DNA of 64,000 nt from an uncultured Clostridia bacterium (GCA_946412355.1 CAMKGX010000005.1:1-64000), one strand, 5' to 3'; positions 45,297 to 53,898 are shown, numbered from the stretch's first letter. Numbers and translations: made by a program. The notes: generated from the sequence alone by a model not told the origin.

Positions 45297-46991
45297 TTAC
45301 TTCTTCCGTCTGGCGGCCTTGGCCTGGGCTTTGGCCTGCTTGGCGGCGACTTTGTCCAGATACTTTTGGTTTTCCGCCTCGAAGTCCAGTCCCTTCTTCT
45401 CGCACTTTTCCTTCAGATCGGCGATCCGGGCAGCCTCCATCTCCTTGGCGGCGGCCTCCATCTCCAGGCGGTCCTGCTCCTCGGGGGCGATATAAACCTC
45501 GCCGCGATCCTCGGCGGCCTTTTTGGCGCGCTCGCGCAGCTCGGCGTGGATCTGGGGCAGACGCTTCTCCATGTCAAAGAAGATGCACACCACAAAGATG
45601 ATGATGGCCAGGATGGCGTAGGCCCCGTAGTAGGCAAAGAGGATCCAGCGGTTGACGGCGGCGTTCTGCGCGGCGGCACCGGCCACATAGCCGTTGAGGG
45701 AAAGGCCCGTTTCATACACGGCGTTCAGCGGGGTCATCACGGCGGTGATGATGGTGTAGATCACGCTGTTGGCCAGCGTACCCTCCGGGCGGTAGCCGTA
45801 GCGGTACTCGATGTCGTCGTTGGCCTGCTGGCCGAAGATGGCGTTCATGTTGGTGATGGCGAAGATACCGCAGGCGAACACAAAGCCGCCCGCCACTGCC
45901 ACCAGGAAGCTGTAGGGGTTGATCATGGCGATGGCGATGCCCGCCAGGGTGATGACCGAGGAGATCTGCATGATGCGCCGGGCGGAGAACTTGCCCGCCA
46001 GGATGGGCACCACCACCGCGCCGATGGCCATGGGCTGCATGGAGGCCAGGAGATAGGTGAACTGGAAGTTGTTCTCCGCGTTGCCGCCTAGGATGTAGGT
46101 GATCATGTTCACCCGGGCGTTGCCGCCCTGGAGGTTATCGTAGAAGGTGACGCCGATGAACACCACGATGGCCAGCAGATAGTATTTGTTGGTGATGACG
46201 TTCCTGAACTGCTGACGGAAGGGCACGGTGATGGCACTGTCGCCGGTCTTGTCAGCCAGCACCTTCTGGTTGTCCTCGGTGACGCGCTCGCGGGTCCAGA
46301 AGTACTCCACAAAGGAGAAGGCGATGGCGATGACGGCGCAGACGCCCATGGTGATGAACCAGCTTCTGCCGGAGAGGTCCTTCTGCAGCACATTGGGGTA
46401 CAAAAAGCCGATGATGCCGAGAGCACCGATCAGGCCCGCAATCATTACCGTCACGGCGGAGCGGATGGTGGTGACGTTGTTGCGCTCCAGCACGTTGCGG
46501 CTGATGGTGGAGAGCACGTTCGATCTCATGTTCCACAGGGGAAGACCGACGGCGGTGAACAGGATGTTGAACACATACAGCCACACCAGTTGCGCCGCGC
46601 TACCCGGGGTAAAGGGAGACCAGAACACGAAGAAGCCCGCGATGGCCATCACCCAGGTGCCCATCAGCACATAGGGGCGGAAGCGCCCGGCCTTGCAGAC
46701 GGTCTTCTCCGTTACATGGTTGAAGTAGAAGCCGGTGAGCATACCGATGATGGTGGTGACGGTGGTCATCACCAGATAGGTGTAGGCGCTGCCGAACACC
46801 TCGTTGATGCGGAGGATGTCCATGTAGAACAGCTCCCGTAGCCCGGTGAAGGTGGAGTAGAAGAAATACACCATGCCGGGGCCAATCATGTGGCCCAGGA
46901 CGCGCTCTTTGGTGGTGATGCGGTTGGTTTTGACGTGGGTCTGCCATTGCGGGCGGTCAAACATGCTGCCCTTTAAGTACTCTCTTGCCAT
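45297..46991 (-). CDS. GPH family sugar/glycoside symporter with long charged tail
   Basis: 564 aa. Seen: about 12 membrane segments from residue 35 to 480, start region RITTKERVLGHMIGPGMVYFFYS, and GRFRPYVLMGTW near 102 (GPH pattern). After the last segment is a roughly 80-residue, strongly charged, helical tail rich in Glu, Lys and Ala, beginning QIHAELRERAKKAAEDRG, likely a coiled coil and absent from the transporter at 23836. The tail is cytoplasmic by topology and could regulate or bind a partner. AAGGAGAG precedes the ATG. It is the first intact gene downstream of the AraC-divergent promoter. Confidence 0.85.
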   Translation of the reverse strand: MAREYLKGSMFDRPQWQTHVKTNRITTKERVLGHMIGPGMVYFFYSTFTGLRELFYMDILRINEVFGSAYTYLVMTTVTTIIGMLTGFYFNHVTEKTVCKAGRFRPYVLMGTWVMAIAGFFVFWSPFTPGSAAQLVWLYVFNILFTAVGLPLWNMRSNVLSTISRNVLERNNVTTIRSAVTVMIAGLIGALGIIGFLYPNVLQKDLSGRSWFITMGVCAVIAIAFSFVEYFWTRERVTEDNQKVLADKTGDSAITVPFRQQFRNVITNKYYLLAIVVFIGVTFYDNLQGGNARVNMITYILGGNAENNFQFTYLLASMQPMAIGAVVVPILAGKFSARRIMQISSVITLAGIAIAMINPYSFLVAVAGGFVFACGIFAITNMNAIFGQQANDDIEYRYGYRPEGTLANSVIYTIITAVMTPLNAVYETGLSLNGYVAGAAAQNAAVNRWILFAYYGAYAILAIIIFVVCIFFDMEKRLPQIHAELRERAKKAAEDRGEVYIAPEEQDRLEMEAAAKEMEAARIADLKEKCEKKGLDFEAENQKYLDKVAAKQAKAQAKAARRKK

Positions 46992-47016
46992 GCTTCGCTC
47001 TCCTTATATTTTAATG

Positions 47017-47432
47017 TTATAGTTGCTCTCCGTTGGTGCGGATGATCTCCGCGTAGTGCTGCGCGCTGTCCTTGAGGGTGCGCTTCTGGGTTTCATAGTC
47101 TATGTGGATCAGGCCGAAGCGGGGCGTATAGCCCTCGTTCCATTCAAAGTTATCCATAATGCTCCAGTGCTGATAGCCCAGCACAGGGATGCCCTCATCG
47201 GCGGCGCGCTTGAGGTTGGAGAGGAATTCGTCCAGGAACGCAATGCGTTCGCCGTCGTGGCAGGCACCGTCGGCGGAAACCTTATCGTCCGCCGCCATGC
47301 CGTTTTCCGTGACCATAACGGGCAGATGGTAGCGCTCCCAGTACTGCCGCACCGTCCAGTAGAGGCAGCGGCCGTCAACCACCCAGCCCATGCTGGTTTT
47401 GGGGTGATTCTCCGCCTCCCTTGCCCCCTGCC
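47017..47432 (-). pseudogene. 3' remnant of a GH1 beta-glucosidase gene
   Basis: About 138 codons matching the C-terminal quarter of GH1 (normally about 450 aa): PKTSMGWVVDGRCLYW, PVMVTENGMA with the nucleophile Glu region, GYQHWSIMDNFEWNEGY and FGLIHIDYETQKRTLKDSA. The frame is open only back to about 47432, where it meets the promoter region of the AraC gene. The N-terminal barrel with the acid/base Glu is gone, so it cannot be a working glucosidase. It sits between the promoter and the transporter gene and now serves as 5' leader of that operon. Confidence 0.88.
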
Positions 47433-47467
47433 GCCGTTATGACAGGGGTTATTATGATTTCGACTCT

Positions 47468-47503
47468 ATTGTACTTGATTATTTTGAAAAAATCATTTAC
47501 TAT
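47468..47503. promoter_or_regulatory. Overlapping divergent promoters
   Basis: Plus strand: TTGATT (47475-47480), 17 bases, TACTAT (47498-47503), for the AraC gene. Minus strand: TACAAT (47468-47473 read in reverse) with no good -35, which would be the activated promoter of the transporter operon. The minus-strand -10 almost touches the plus-strand -35, so the two compete for polymerase. Confidence 0.6.
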
Positions 47504-47554
47504 ATCCGTCATGATATTTCTCTTTTCAGGACATTTGAAAGGAGGCGGCGGTCT

Positions 47555-48703
47555 ATGGAACAGGGCAGGGAACTTCTGTATCCCATGACCCATTTGGAGG
47601 CGCTGTTGAAGCGGTGCTTTCAGCAGCGGACGGAAATCGGCAAAAAAATATTGCAGCCCGGCGAGCTGACGGACTACATTAACTGGATGATTCAGACCTT
47701 TGCCTGTGACCCGGCGTATCAGTTGTCCGAGGCGGACCTGCCCCATTTCTCCGCCGTGCAGATGGAGGCCCTGGGGCGGCGCATCATGGCCGACCCCCAG
47801 GACAGGCGGGCGGTGTCGACCCTGGCGGGGGGCTATGCGAGCCAGCAGGAGGATCGCTATATCCTCTCCGACAGCTTCATCGCTGTGGGCCGGATGCTGC
47901 GGTATATGCCGGCCCACTGGCACAAAAATGAGTATTTTGAGGTGTATTACGCCTTCTCCGGCGACTGCCCCATCTATTTCCAAAACGAGACCATCACGCT
48001 CCGCCCCGGTGCGGCGCTGATCATCGCGCCGGGCGTGATCCACGCCAGCCCCTGCTATGAGGACGACCGGGTGCTGGTCTATTACATGCTCCGCCGCAGC
48101 ACGTTTGATCAGGTGTTCTGGAACCAGATCCCGGCGGAGAACCTGATGTCCAGCTTCTTCCGTCGTGCCCTCAGCGGTGAACAGAGCAATTCCTATCTGC
48201 ACTTCGAGACCGGGGATGACGGCGAGATCCGGGAGTTGCTGTTCAAGATTGCCCGCGAGTGTCAGGAAGAAAAGGCCTATGCGCCGCAGCTGATGAATTC
48301 CATGATGACGACATTCTTCCTCCTGCTCCTGCAGCGCTATGAGGGCACCGCCAGGCTGCCGCGAAGCGAGAATTTCTATTGGAAGCACCAGTTCTCCGCC
48401 ATTTTAAGCTATATCCAGGCCAATTACAGCCATGTAAAAATCAAGGAGCTGGCCCAGCGCTTCCATTACAGCCAGCGGCAGATCACCCGCATCGTGCAAA
48501 ACTGCACAGGCGAGAGCTTTGAAGCGCTGGTCTCGAGGCTGCGCATGGAGCGCGCCGCGCTGCTGCTCAAAAGCACAGACACGCCGATCGCCAAGATTTC
48601 CCAGGACGTTGGTTATGCCACCCTCAGCAGCTTTTACCGCATTTTTTCCGCCACCTACGCCTGTACCCCGGCGGCTTATAGGGCGAAGCACAAGACGGCA
48701 TGA
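47555..48703 (+). CDS. AraC family regulator with cupin sensory domain
   Basis: 382 aa. Seen: cupin-type sugar-sensing region (MPAHWHKNEYFEVYYAFSG near 115-133, LRPGAALIIAPGVIHAS near 149-165 with paired His), and C-terminal double helix-turn-helix (IKELAQRFHYSQRQITRIVQ near 297-316; AKISQDVGYATLSSFYRIFS near 347-366) ending TPAAYR. AAAGGAGGCGGCGG precedes the ATG. It probably controls the divergent transporter-GH78-GH43 operon. It is a different subtype from the AraC gene at 27824. Confidence 0.9.
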   Translation: MEQGRELLYPMTHLEALLKRCFQQRTEIGKKILQPGELTDYINWMIQTFACDPAYQLSEADLPHFSAVQMEALGRRIMADPQDRRAVSTLAGGYASQQEDRYILSDSFIAVGRMLRYMPAHWHKNEYFEVYYAFSGDCPIYFQNETITLRPGAALIIAPGVIHASPCYEDDRVLVYYMLRRSTFDQVFWNQIPAENLMSSFFRRALSGEQSNSYLHFETGDDGEIRELLFKIARECQEEKAYAPQLMNSMMTTFFLLLLQRYEGTARLPRSENFYWKHQFSAILSYIQANYSHVKIKELAQRFHYSQRQITRIVQNCTGESFEALVSRLRMERAALLLKSTDTPIAKISQDVGYATLSSFYRIFSATYACTPAAYRAKHKTA

Positions 48704-48894
48704 AGGATGCGCATAAGGGGGGTTTTGTTCGTCCATCCGGCATCAAAATGCCCGCCAAAATCCACGGTCACCTTGACGCAGCCGGGAAGCAGCGCATCGC
48801 CCACCGCCTCTCCGGCAGCCTTGCGGAGAAGCGGTAGAAAAAGGCAGAAAATAAGCAGAAAAAGGGCGGCTTTTGCCGCGCCGGAAAGACGAGC

Positions 48895-49022
48895 AAGCCC
48901 CCCCGGCTCCCATGGGAGCCGGGGGGGCTTACGCCTGTCAAAAAACGGCGGAGCCGTTTTTTGACAGGCTGAAATGGGGAGAGCATACAAGCATGCTCTC
49001 CCCATTTGCGCCGCAAGCTGTC
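48895..49022 (+). repeat. Tandem-hairpin intergenic element, copy 3
   Basis: The gap 48704-49073 has no convincing gene. Its right half holds three perfect inverted repeats in a row: 17-bp C/G stem with a 2-nt centre (48895-48930), 17-bp stem containing TGTCAAAAAACGGC with loop GGA (48933-48969), and 15-bp stem (48972-49007), then GCGCCGCAAGCTGTCGG (49008-49024). The second stem equals that at 20338 and the last string matches 4271, so parts of copies 1 and 2 are combined here. The left half (48704-48894) contains only a weak minus-strand frame with one hydrophobic stretch; I do not call it. Confidence 0.7.
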
Positions 49023-49073
49023 GGTGTGGTCGATGGCAGGGTGGGCTGTGAAAGCCTCTGCCTTTTATGCGCT

Positions 49074-50465
49074 TTACTTCGTCCCCGTCAGCGACACGCC
49101 GTTTACATACAGCGTGTAGCCGTTGGCGATCACGTTGGCCGCATCACCGTTGAACTCGGTCACATAGCTGTCGCCGGTCAACGTCCAGGTGCTGGTGTCG
49201 TCCAGCGTCACGGAAACGGTGCCGACCTCGGTGGAGACGGTGGTGCCGGAGGCATTCACGATGCTGCCGTCGATACTGCCCTCGAAGGAGGAGCCATCGG
49301 TCAGCATCAGGGTCAGAGCAGAATCGCTGCCCACCTTGATGGCGCCCGCCAGCTTCTGGGCAATGGCCTTGAGGGTGGCTACGTTGCTGCCGCCGCTCCA
49401 GCCGTCCGCGCAGACGGAGAGGAGGATATTGTCCCCGTCCTCGTTGACAATCTCCACGCCTTCCAGGGTGATGACGGCGCTGGTGTTGGTCACGTGGAAG
49501 ACGTGGCCGTTTTTACTGGTGAGGCTGCCGCCGGTCATGGTGAAGCTGCTGGTACCGCTGGAGGCGTCGCCGGACATGGACTGGTAGATCATGATGGTGT
49601 CCAGGAAGGTGGCGTTGCCGTTGCACTTGGTATTGTTGGCCGTCAGATCGCAGTCCGTCAGCGTGATGGCGTTCAGGCCCTCAATGCACACGCCCTCGGA
49701 GAGCGTGGAGAGCAGCGTGGCGTTGGACACCGTGATGTCCGCCGTGGAATAAATGGCGGGGGAGCCCAGGCCGTTGCTGGTATAGCTGCCGCCGTCCACC
49801 ACCACGGTTCCGCCGCCCCGGTCGGTGCGGATGGCCGCAGAGGACCGGCCGGAGGTCTCCACCGTCAGATCATAGGCATAGGTCACACCGCCGCCGGTAG
49901 TCATGATGCCGCCGGAGCCGTTGCCGGTGGTGGTGATGGCGGTGTCGTAGATATACAGAGTGGTGCCGTCGCCGGAGGCGCCGTTCTGCCCGCCGTTGCC
50001 ACCGTAGCAGAATACGCCGTTGGCGCCCTCGGCATCGGAGGTGACGGTTCCGCCGGTAATGGTGGCCGTGGCGCCGTCCTTCACCAGCACCGCCGCGTTC
50101 AGGCCGTAGAAATTGCAGTTGTCACCGCCGTCAGAGTCGCCGGACTTGGTGACTGTGGGATTGGTGATGGTCACCGCGTCGGAGGTGCTGATGAGCAGGG
50201 CACTTTCGTCAGCAGTGGTGCTGGCATAGGTCTGGCCGATCTGGCTGTCGGCAGAGACGATCTCCACCGCGCCGGCATAGTCCACGTCCGCGCTGCTGCC
50301 GGAGCCGGGAGCGCCGCCGGGCATTTGGCCGCCGGGCCCACCCTGGGGCCTCGCCTCCGCCGCAGCGGTGTCGCCAGTATCGACAGTGGTGCTTCCGCAG
50401 GCGCAGAGGCTGCCGATCATCGCCAGCGCCAGCAGAATGCAAAATGCTTTTTTCAAATATTTCAT
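49074..50465 (-). CDS. Beta-helix repeat lipoprotein
   Basis: 463 aa surface lipoprotein (lipobox LCAC, Cys23) of unknown function. Seen: a Gly/Pro-rich linker (PQGGPGGQMPGG) after the lipid anchor, then about 18 short repeats rich in Gly, Thr, Ser and Asn with hydrophobic anchors (for example ITGGTVTSDAEGANGVFCYG and FTMTGGSLTSKNGHVFHV), the pattern of a right-handed parallel beta-helix. It could be an adhesin or a carbohydrate-binding protein. No catalytic motif is recognised. GGGAGGA precedes the ATG. A PhoP-box-like promoter lies in front (50497-50531). Confidence 0.75.
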   Translation of the reverse strand: MKYLKKAFCILLALAMIGSLCACGSTTVDTGDTAAAEARPQGGPGGQMPGGAPGSGSSADVDYAGAVEIVSADSQIGQTYASTTADESALLISTSDAVTITNPTVTKSGDSDGGDNCNFYGLNAAVLVKDGATATITGGTVTSDAEGANGVFCYGGNGGQNGASGDGTTLYIYDTAITTTGNGSGGIMTTGGGVTYAYDLTVETSGRSSAAIRTDRGGGTVVVDGGSYTSNGLGSPAIYSTADITVSNATLLSTLSEGVCIEGLNAITLTDCDLTANNTKCNGNATFLDTIMIYQSMSGDASSGTSSFTMTGGSLTSKNGHVFHVTNTSAVITLEGVEIVNEDGDNILLSVCADGWSGGSNVATLKAIAQKLAGAIKVGSDSALTLMLTDGSSFEGSIDGSIVNASGTTVSTEVGTVSVTLDDTSTWTLTGDSYVTEFNGDAANVIANGYTLYVNGVSLTGTK

Positions 50466-50496
50466 AAGGTATTCCTCCCTTTCCTTGTATGGCGGC

Positions 50497-50531
50497 AGAA
50501 TACCTCCGTTACCTTAAACCAACCTTAAACC
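50497..50531 (-). promoter_or_regulatory. Response-regulator box with -10 element
   Basis: On the minus strand, two direct repeats GGTTTAAGGT 11 bases apart (50511-50520, 50522-50531), that is GGTTTA-N5-GGTTTA, then exactly 12 bases, then -10 TATTCT (50497-50502). Known: this matches the enteric PhoP box and its distance from the -10. It suggests control by an OmpR-family regulator, for which 29905-30579 is one candidate. Confidence 0.6.
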
Positions 50532-50577
50532 GCCTCCGCCGAACGTTTTTTCGCAAAGGGCTTCGGCGGCGGGCTTT

Positions 50578-52176
50578 TTACCGCACCCGGATGGCCCGGC
50601 CCGCGCCTTGCAGCGCCTCCTGATCCAGCCTGTCCCCGTCCAGCACCAGCCGACCGTTGATAAACACCTTTTCGATGCCGAAGGACTGTTCTCGATCCGG
50701 CACGGCGTTACGCAGGGTCTCCTCGTCAAACACCGTGAGATCCGCGAAATACCCCTCCCGCAGGTAGCCCCGTTCCGGCAGCATAAAGCGGTCGGCGATG
50801 GCGCCAGTCATGCGGCGGACGGTGTTGGGCATGGTGTCGCCCGTACCCCGCAGAGAATCCCGCAGGAATTTGGGATAGCAGTCGTAGACGGCCGGGTTCT
50901 GCACACCGTGGGGCTCCACCCAGGCGTCGGTCATATAGAGGCAATACTCGTTGCGCTCAAACGCAGAGATGATCTCCGGCGTGGAATAGGGTCCCATGTT
51001 GACCCGGCCCTGGAAGTTGCTGCGCTCACACAGCTTCAGGTAGGCCTGGAGGTCGCTGAGCCCCTCCTCCCGGGCGATCTGATGGACGGACTTGCCCTCG
51101 TAACCCTCATAGCCGGGGCCGATGTAGGCCACCACGATGTCCTTGAAGCCAAAGCCCAGCAGCAGACTGCTGGCCTTCACCATCGCCGCCAGCTTCAGGC
51201 GGTTGAGGGGCTTTTTCCGTTCCTCCGCGCTCATGCCCTGGTACCAGCCGGGAAGGATCACCGTGATCACCGACACGCCCAGGCACTCGTTGTAGATGTC
51301 GAACATCACGTCGCAGCCGCTCTGGCGCAGCGCCTCCATCTGCCGTAAAAGCTCGTCCTTATCCTTAAAGGAACTGCGGCCCACGAAGATGGCGTGGGAA
51401 TAGTGCAGCTTCAGCGGCGTGCCCCCGGCGATCTCCACCAGCTCGTCAAAGGCCCGCAGCAGATGGGATCGACCCAACAGCTGAGGATAGGCCATAGAGA
51501 CCCTGGACTCGGCCCGGGGGTGGACGGTAAGGGGCCTGTTGTACTTGACGCACAGCGCCGCCACCTTTTTCAGCTCCTCCACGTCGGCGTACAGCCCCGG
51601 CTCGTACATCATGCCCAGGGACAGGCCCGCCGCCCCCTGCTGCAGCGCCTTCTCCAGGATGGCCAGCATGGCCGTCTCCTCCTCCGCTGTCAGCTTCCGG
51701 TTCTCGTTGCCGCCCACGGCGGCCCGGGCCGAGCAGTGGCCCGCCAGCTCCGCCATGTTGCAGGGCATGTTCCCGTCCACGGCGGCAAAGAAGTCCTCCA
51801 GCGTGCCGTATTCGCCTGTGGTGTCCCGGAAGCCAAAGAGGCCGCCGCCCAGCTTGTGGGTGGTGGTACAGCCCTCCTCAAAGCCGATGGCAGACAGCCC
51901 GCAGTTGCCCGCCACAAAGGTGGCGATGCCCTGGCGGATAAAAGGCTCAAAGTAGGGCAGCGGATCCTTTTTGATGGCGAACCAGTCATTGTGGGAGTGG
52001 CCGTCGATAAAGCCGGGGGCCACAGATCTGCCCTGTAGGTCGATGACCCGATCCGCCGGGGTGTCAATGGTGGGCGCCACACTCTCGATCCGGTCGCCGG
52101 AGAGCAGGATCTGGCCCATAAAGGGCTCACTCCCGCTGCCGTCATAGATTTTTCCATTGGTAATCAGTGTTTTCAT
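50578..52176 (-). CDS. N-acyl-D-amino-acid deacylase (amidohydrolase family)
   Basis: 532 aa zinc amidohydrolase that would remove the acyl group from N-acyl-D-amino acids or related D-glutamyl compounds. Seen: LITNGKIYDGSGSEPFMGQIL start, metal motif GFIDGHSHNDWF near residue 55, FVAGNCGLSAIG near 85 (D-aminoacylase feature), HYSHAIF near 260 and a C-terminal composite beta domain with LVLDGDRL. Length suits D-aminoacylase (about 480-530). ATG 52176 agrees with the start of the family; a frame open to 52239 lacks support. It has its own promoter (52211-52239). Confidence 0.85.
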   Translation of the reverse strand: MKTLITNGKIYDGSGSEPFMGQILLSGDRIESVAPTIDTPADRVIDLQGRSVAPGFIDGHSHNDWFAIKKDPLPYFEPFIRQGIATFVAGNCGLSAIGFEEGCTTTHKLGGGLFGFRDTTGEYGTLEDFFAAVDGNMPCNMAELAGHCSARAAVGGNENRKLTAEEETAMLAILEKALQQGAAGLSLGMMYEPGLYADVEELKKVAALCVKYNRPLTVHPRAESRVSMAYPQLLGRSHLLRAFDELVEIAGGTPLKLHYSHAIFVGRSSFKDKDELLRQMEALRQSGCDVMFDIYNECLGVSVITVILPGWYQGMSAEERKKPLNRLKLAAMVKASSLLLGFGFKDIVVAYIGPGYEGYEGKSVHQIAREEGLSDLQAYLKLCERSNFQGRVNMGPYSTPEIISAFERNEYCLYMTDAWVEPHGVQNPAVYDCYPKFLRDSLRGTGDTMPNTVRRMTGAIADRFMLPERGYLREGYFADLTVFDEETLRNAVPDREQSFGIEKVFINGRLVLDGDRLDQEALQGAGRAIRVR

Positions 52177-52210
52177 AGCAAGCCACCCATCCTGTGTCCG
52201 TTTTCCGCTC

Positions 52211-52239
52211 ATTGTAGCACAGCCTACGCCGCCGTGCAA
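52211..52239 (-). promoter_or_regulatory. Promoter of the D-aminoacylase gene
   Basis: Minus strand TTGCAC (52234-52239), 17 bases, TACAAT (52211-52216), 35 bases before the start codon. Confidence 0.6.
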
Positions 52240-52293
52240 GCCGCAGGCGCTTCTCCGGCGGAGAGCACAAGGGCGCCGGAATACGCCGTCCAG

Positions 52294-52323
52294 TCATCGT
52301 TGAGGTTGGATGACTGTTCGCAT
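52294..52323 (-). other. Possible leader peptide or residue of a lost gene
   Basis: AGGAGG (52331-52336 read in reverse) overlaps the glycerate kinase stop and is followed, 7 bases later, by ATG and a 9-codon frame MRTVIQPQR. A hairpin CAGTCATC/GATGACTG (52291-52316) covers the end of it. The site looks like a real, strong start, so either a short leader peptide is made or a co-translated gene was lost. Low confidence. Confidence 0.3.
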
Positions 52324-52334
52324 GTCTATTCCTC

Positions 52335-53573
52335 CTATTCCGCGTCGATGAGGCCCAGGTACAGGTCGTTTACGTTGGTGCCCGTGGGGCCGGTGACGAT
52401 GAGGCCGTCCACCGCCTGAAGGGCGTGGTAGGCGTCGTTGTTGTGCAGCGCGTCATGCAGTGAAATCCCTTTTTCCTTCAGCTCGTCAAGGGTGTCGCCG
52501 TCCACATAGCCGCCCGCCGCGTCTGTGGGGCCGTCCGTCCCGTCGGACCCCACGCTGATGACGCAGGCGTTAGAAAGCCCCCGGAGCCCTTCCGCGGCGG
52601 AGAGGGCCAGTTCCTGGTTCCGGCCGCCGAGACCATGACCCGTGAGATGCACCACCGTCTCGCCGCCGGCCAGGAAGGCCAGTTTCTTTCCCTCTTTGGC
52701 ATGGGTGCGGAGGACGGCGCTTAAGAAGCGTCCCGCCTCCCGGGCCTCGCAAGCCAGCCGGTCAGTGAGAAATACGGGTTCGTAACCCAGGCGCTGGCAG
52801 GCCTCCCCCGCAGCATGACACAGCTCCCCCACGCTGCCCACCACCTGGGCGCGGACGTTCCCCAGCGCTTTGGGGGTCTCGATGCGGAGGCAGGCTTCCG
52901 CCGCCGGGCTGAGCTGCAGGCCGTACTTCTCCGCAATCGCCAGGGCGTCGTCGCAGGTGGCGCTGTCGGGGCTGACGGGGCCGGAGGCGATCATATCCAG
53001 CGGATCGCCCAAAATGTCCGACAGGATCACGGCCTCCACCCGGGCGGGGGCGCAATGGGCGGCAAACTTGCCGCCTTTCACCGCCGAGAGTCGCTTCCGG
53101 ATGGTGTTGATCTCCACGATGTCTGCCCCGCAGGCCAGGAGCTGGCGGGTAACGTCCTGCAACTCACGGAGAGGAATCAGGGGCTTTTCAAAGAGGGCGC
53201 TGCCGCCGCCGGAGAGAAAAAACAGCACCGTGTCGTCCTCCCGGAGATCTTCCGTCAGAGACAAGGCGGCTTCGGCGGCCAGGACGCTGTTTTCATCCGG
53301 CACGGGATGCCCTGCCTCAAAGCAGCGCAGCCCGGCGATGGGCCCGTCAAAATGGCCGTATTTGCTGATGACGATCCCCTCTGTCACCGTAACCGGGAGA
53401 ACGGACAGCGCAGCCGCGGCCATACGGGGCGCGGCTTTGCCGGCTGCGATGAGAAACACCCGGCCCGGAAACCGTTTTCCCAGCAGCGCACGGCGCACCG
53501 CGCCCTCCGGCATTACGGCGTTGATGGCCGTATAGGCGGCTTTTTCTGCGTCGATGCGAAGTTTACGATTCAT
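52335..53573 (-). CDS. Glycerate 2-kinase, MOFRL family
   Basis: 412 aa enzyme that phosphorylates glycerate in the cytoplasm. Seen: FLIAAGKAAPRMAAAAL near residue 40, HPVPDENS near 88, FFLSGGGSALF near 116, LSDILGDPLDMIASGP near 184, and the C-terminal MOFRL domain with GRNQELALSAAEGL, VGSDGTDGPTDAAGG and TGPTGTNVNDL. All glycerate kinase type-2 landmarks are present, so it appears intact. Its 3' end is duplicated in the remnant at 40083. A strong ribosome site follows its stop. Confidence 0.9.
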   Translation of the reverse strand: MNRKLRIDAEKAAYTAINAVMPEGAVRRALLGKRFPGRVFLIAAGKAAPRMAAAALSVLPVTVTEGIVISKYGHFDGPIAGLRCFEAGHPVPDENSVLAAEAALSLTEDLREDDTVLFFLSGGGSALFEKPLIPLRELQDVTRQLLACGADIVEINTIRKRLSAVKGGKFAAHCAPARVEAVILSDILGDPLDMIASGPVSPDSATCDDALAIAEKYGLQLSPAAEACLRIETPKALGNVRAQVVGSVGELCHAAGEACQRLGYEPVFLTDRLACEAREAGRFLSAVLRTHAKEGKKLAFLAGGETVVHLTGHGLGGRNQELALSAAEGLRGLSNACVISVGSDGTDGPTDAAGGYVDGDTLDELKEKGISLHDALHNNDAYHALQAVDGLIVTGPTGTNVNDLYLGLIDAE

Positions 53574-53641
53574 GGCTGACCCCTTTTTGGCGCAGCAGCC
53601 CCGGCAGAAGCCGGGGCTGTCCTGTTTCCTGTTTATCTGCC

Positions 53642-53857
53642 GATCTGAATCCCGGAGCGGAGACTGGTTTCAGTATCAACGATTACATCAAGATTGTCAA
53701 GGTGGAAAAAGCCAAAACCTTGCTGCTGTCCACGGATATGCGCATCCAGGGCATCTGCGACAGGCTTCATTTCGGCTCCCGCAGCTTCTTTGCCGAGGCC
53801 TTTACAGAAATCACCGGCATCCCCCCGGCGGCCTGCCGGGAGCAGAATATGCGATAG
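53642..53857 (+). pseudogene. AraC-family helix-turn-helix remnant
   Basis: Reading frame without a start codon: DLNPGAETGFSINDYIKIVK, then VEKAKTLLLSTDMRIQGICD, RLHFGSRSFFAEAFTEITGI and PPAACREQNMR, stop TAG at 53855. This is the C-terminal DNA-binding part of an AraC/YesN-type regulator; the rest of the gene (200 or more residues) is missing. It faces the degradation operon that ends at 53899, so it is probably what remains of that operon's former regulator. The fragment cannot work alone. Confidence 0.8.
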
Positions 53858-53898
53858 AAAAGCACAGCCAGTTGTTATGCGGCAGCGGTTCTTTCCAT

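Noticed and set aside
48676-49005. Small minus-strand gene with one hydrophobic segment
   Set aside because: Runs through the hairpin element, overlaps the AraC 3' end, and has no ribosome site or familiar motif.
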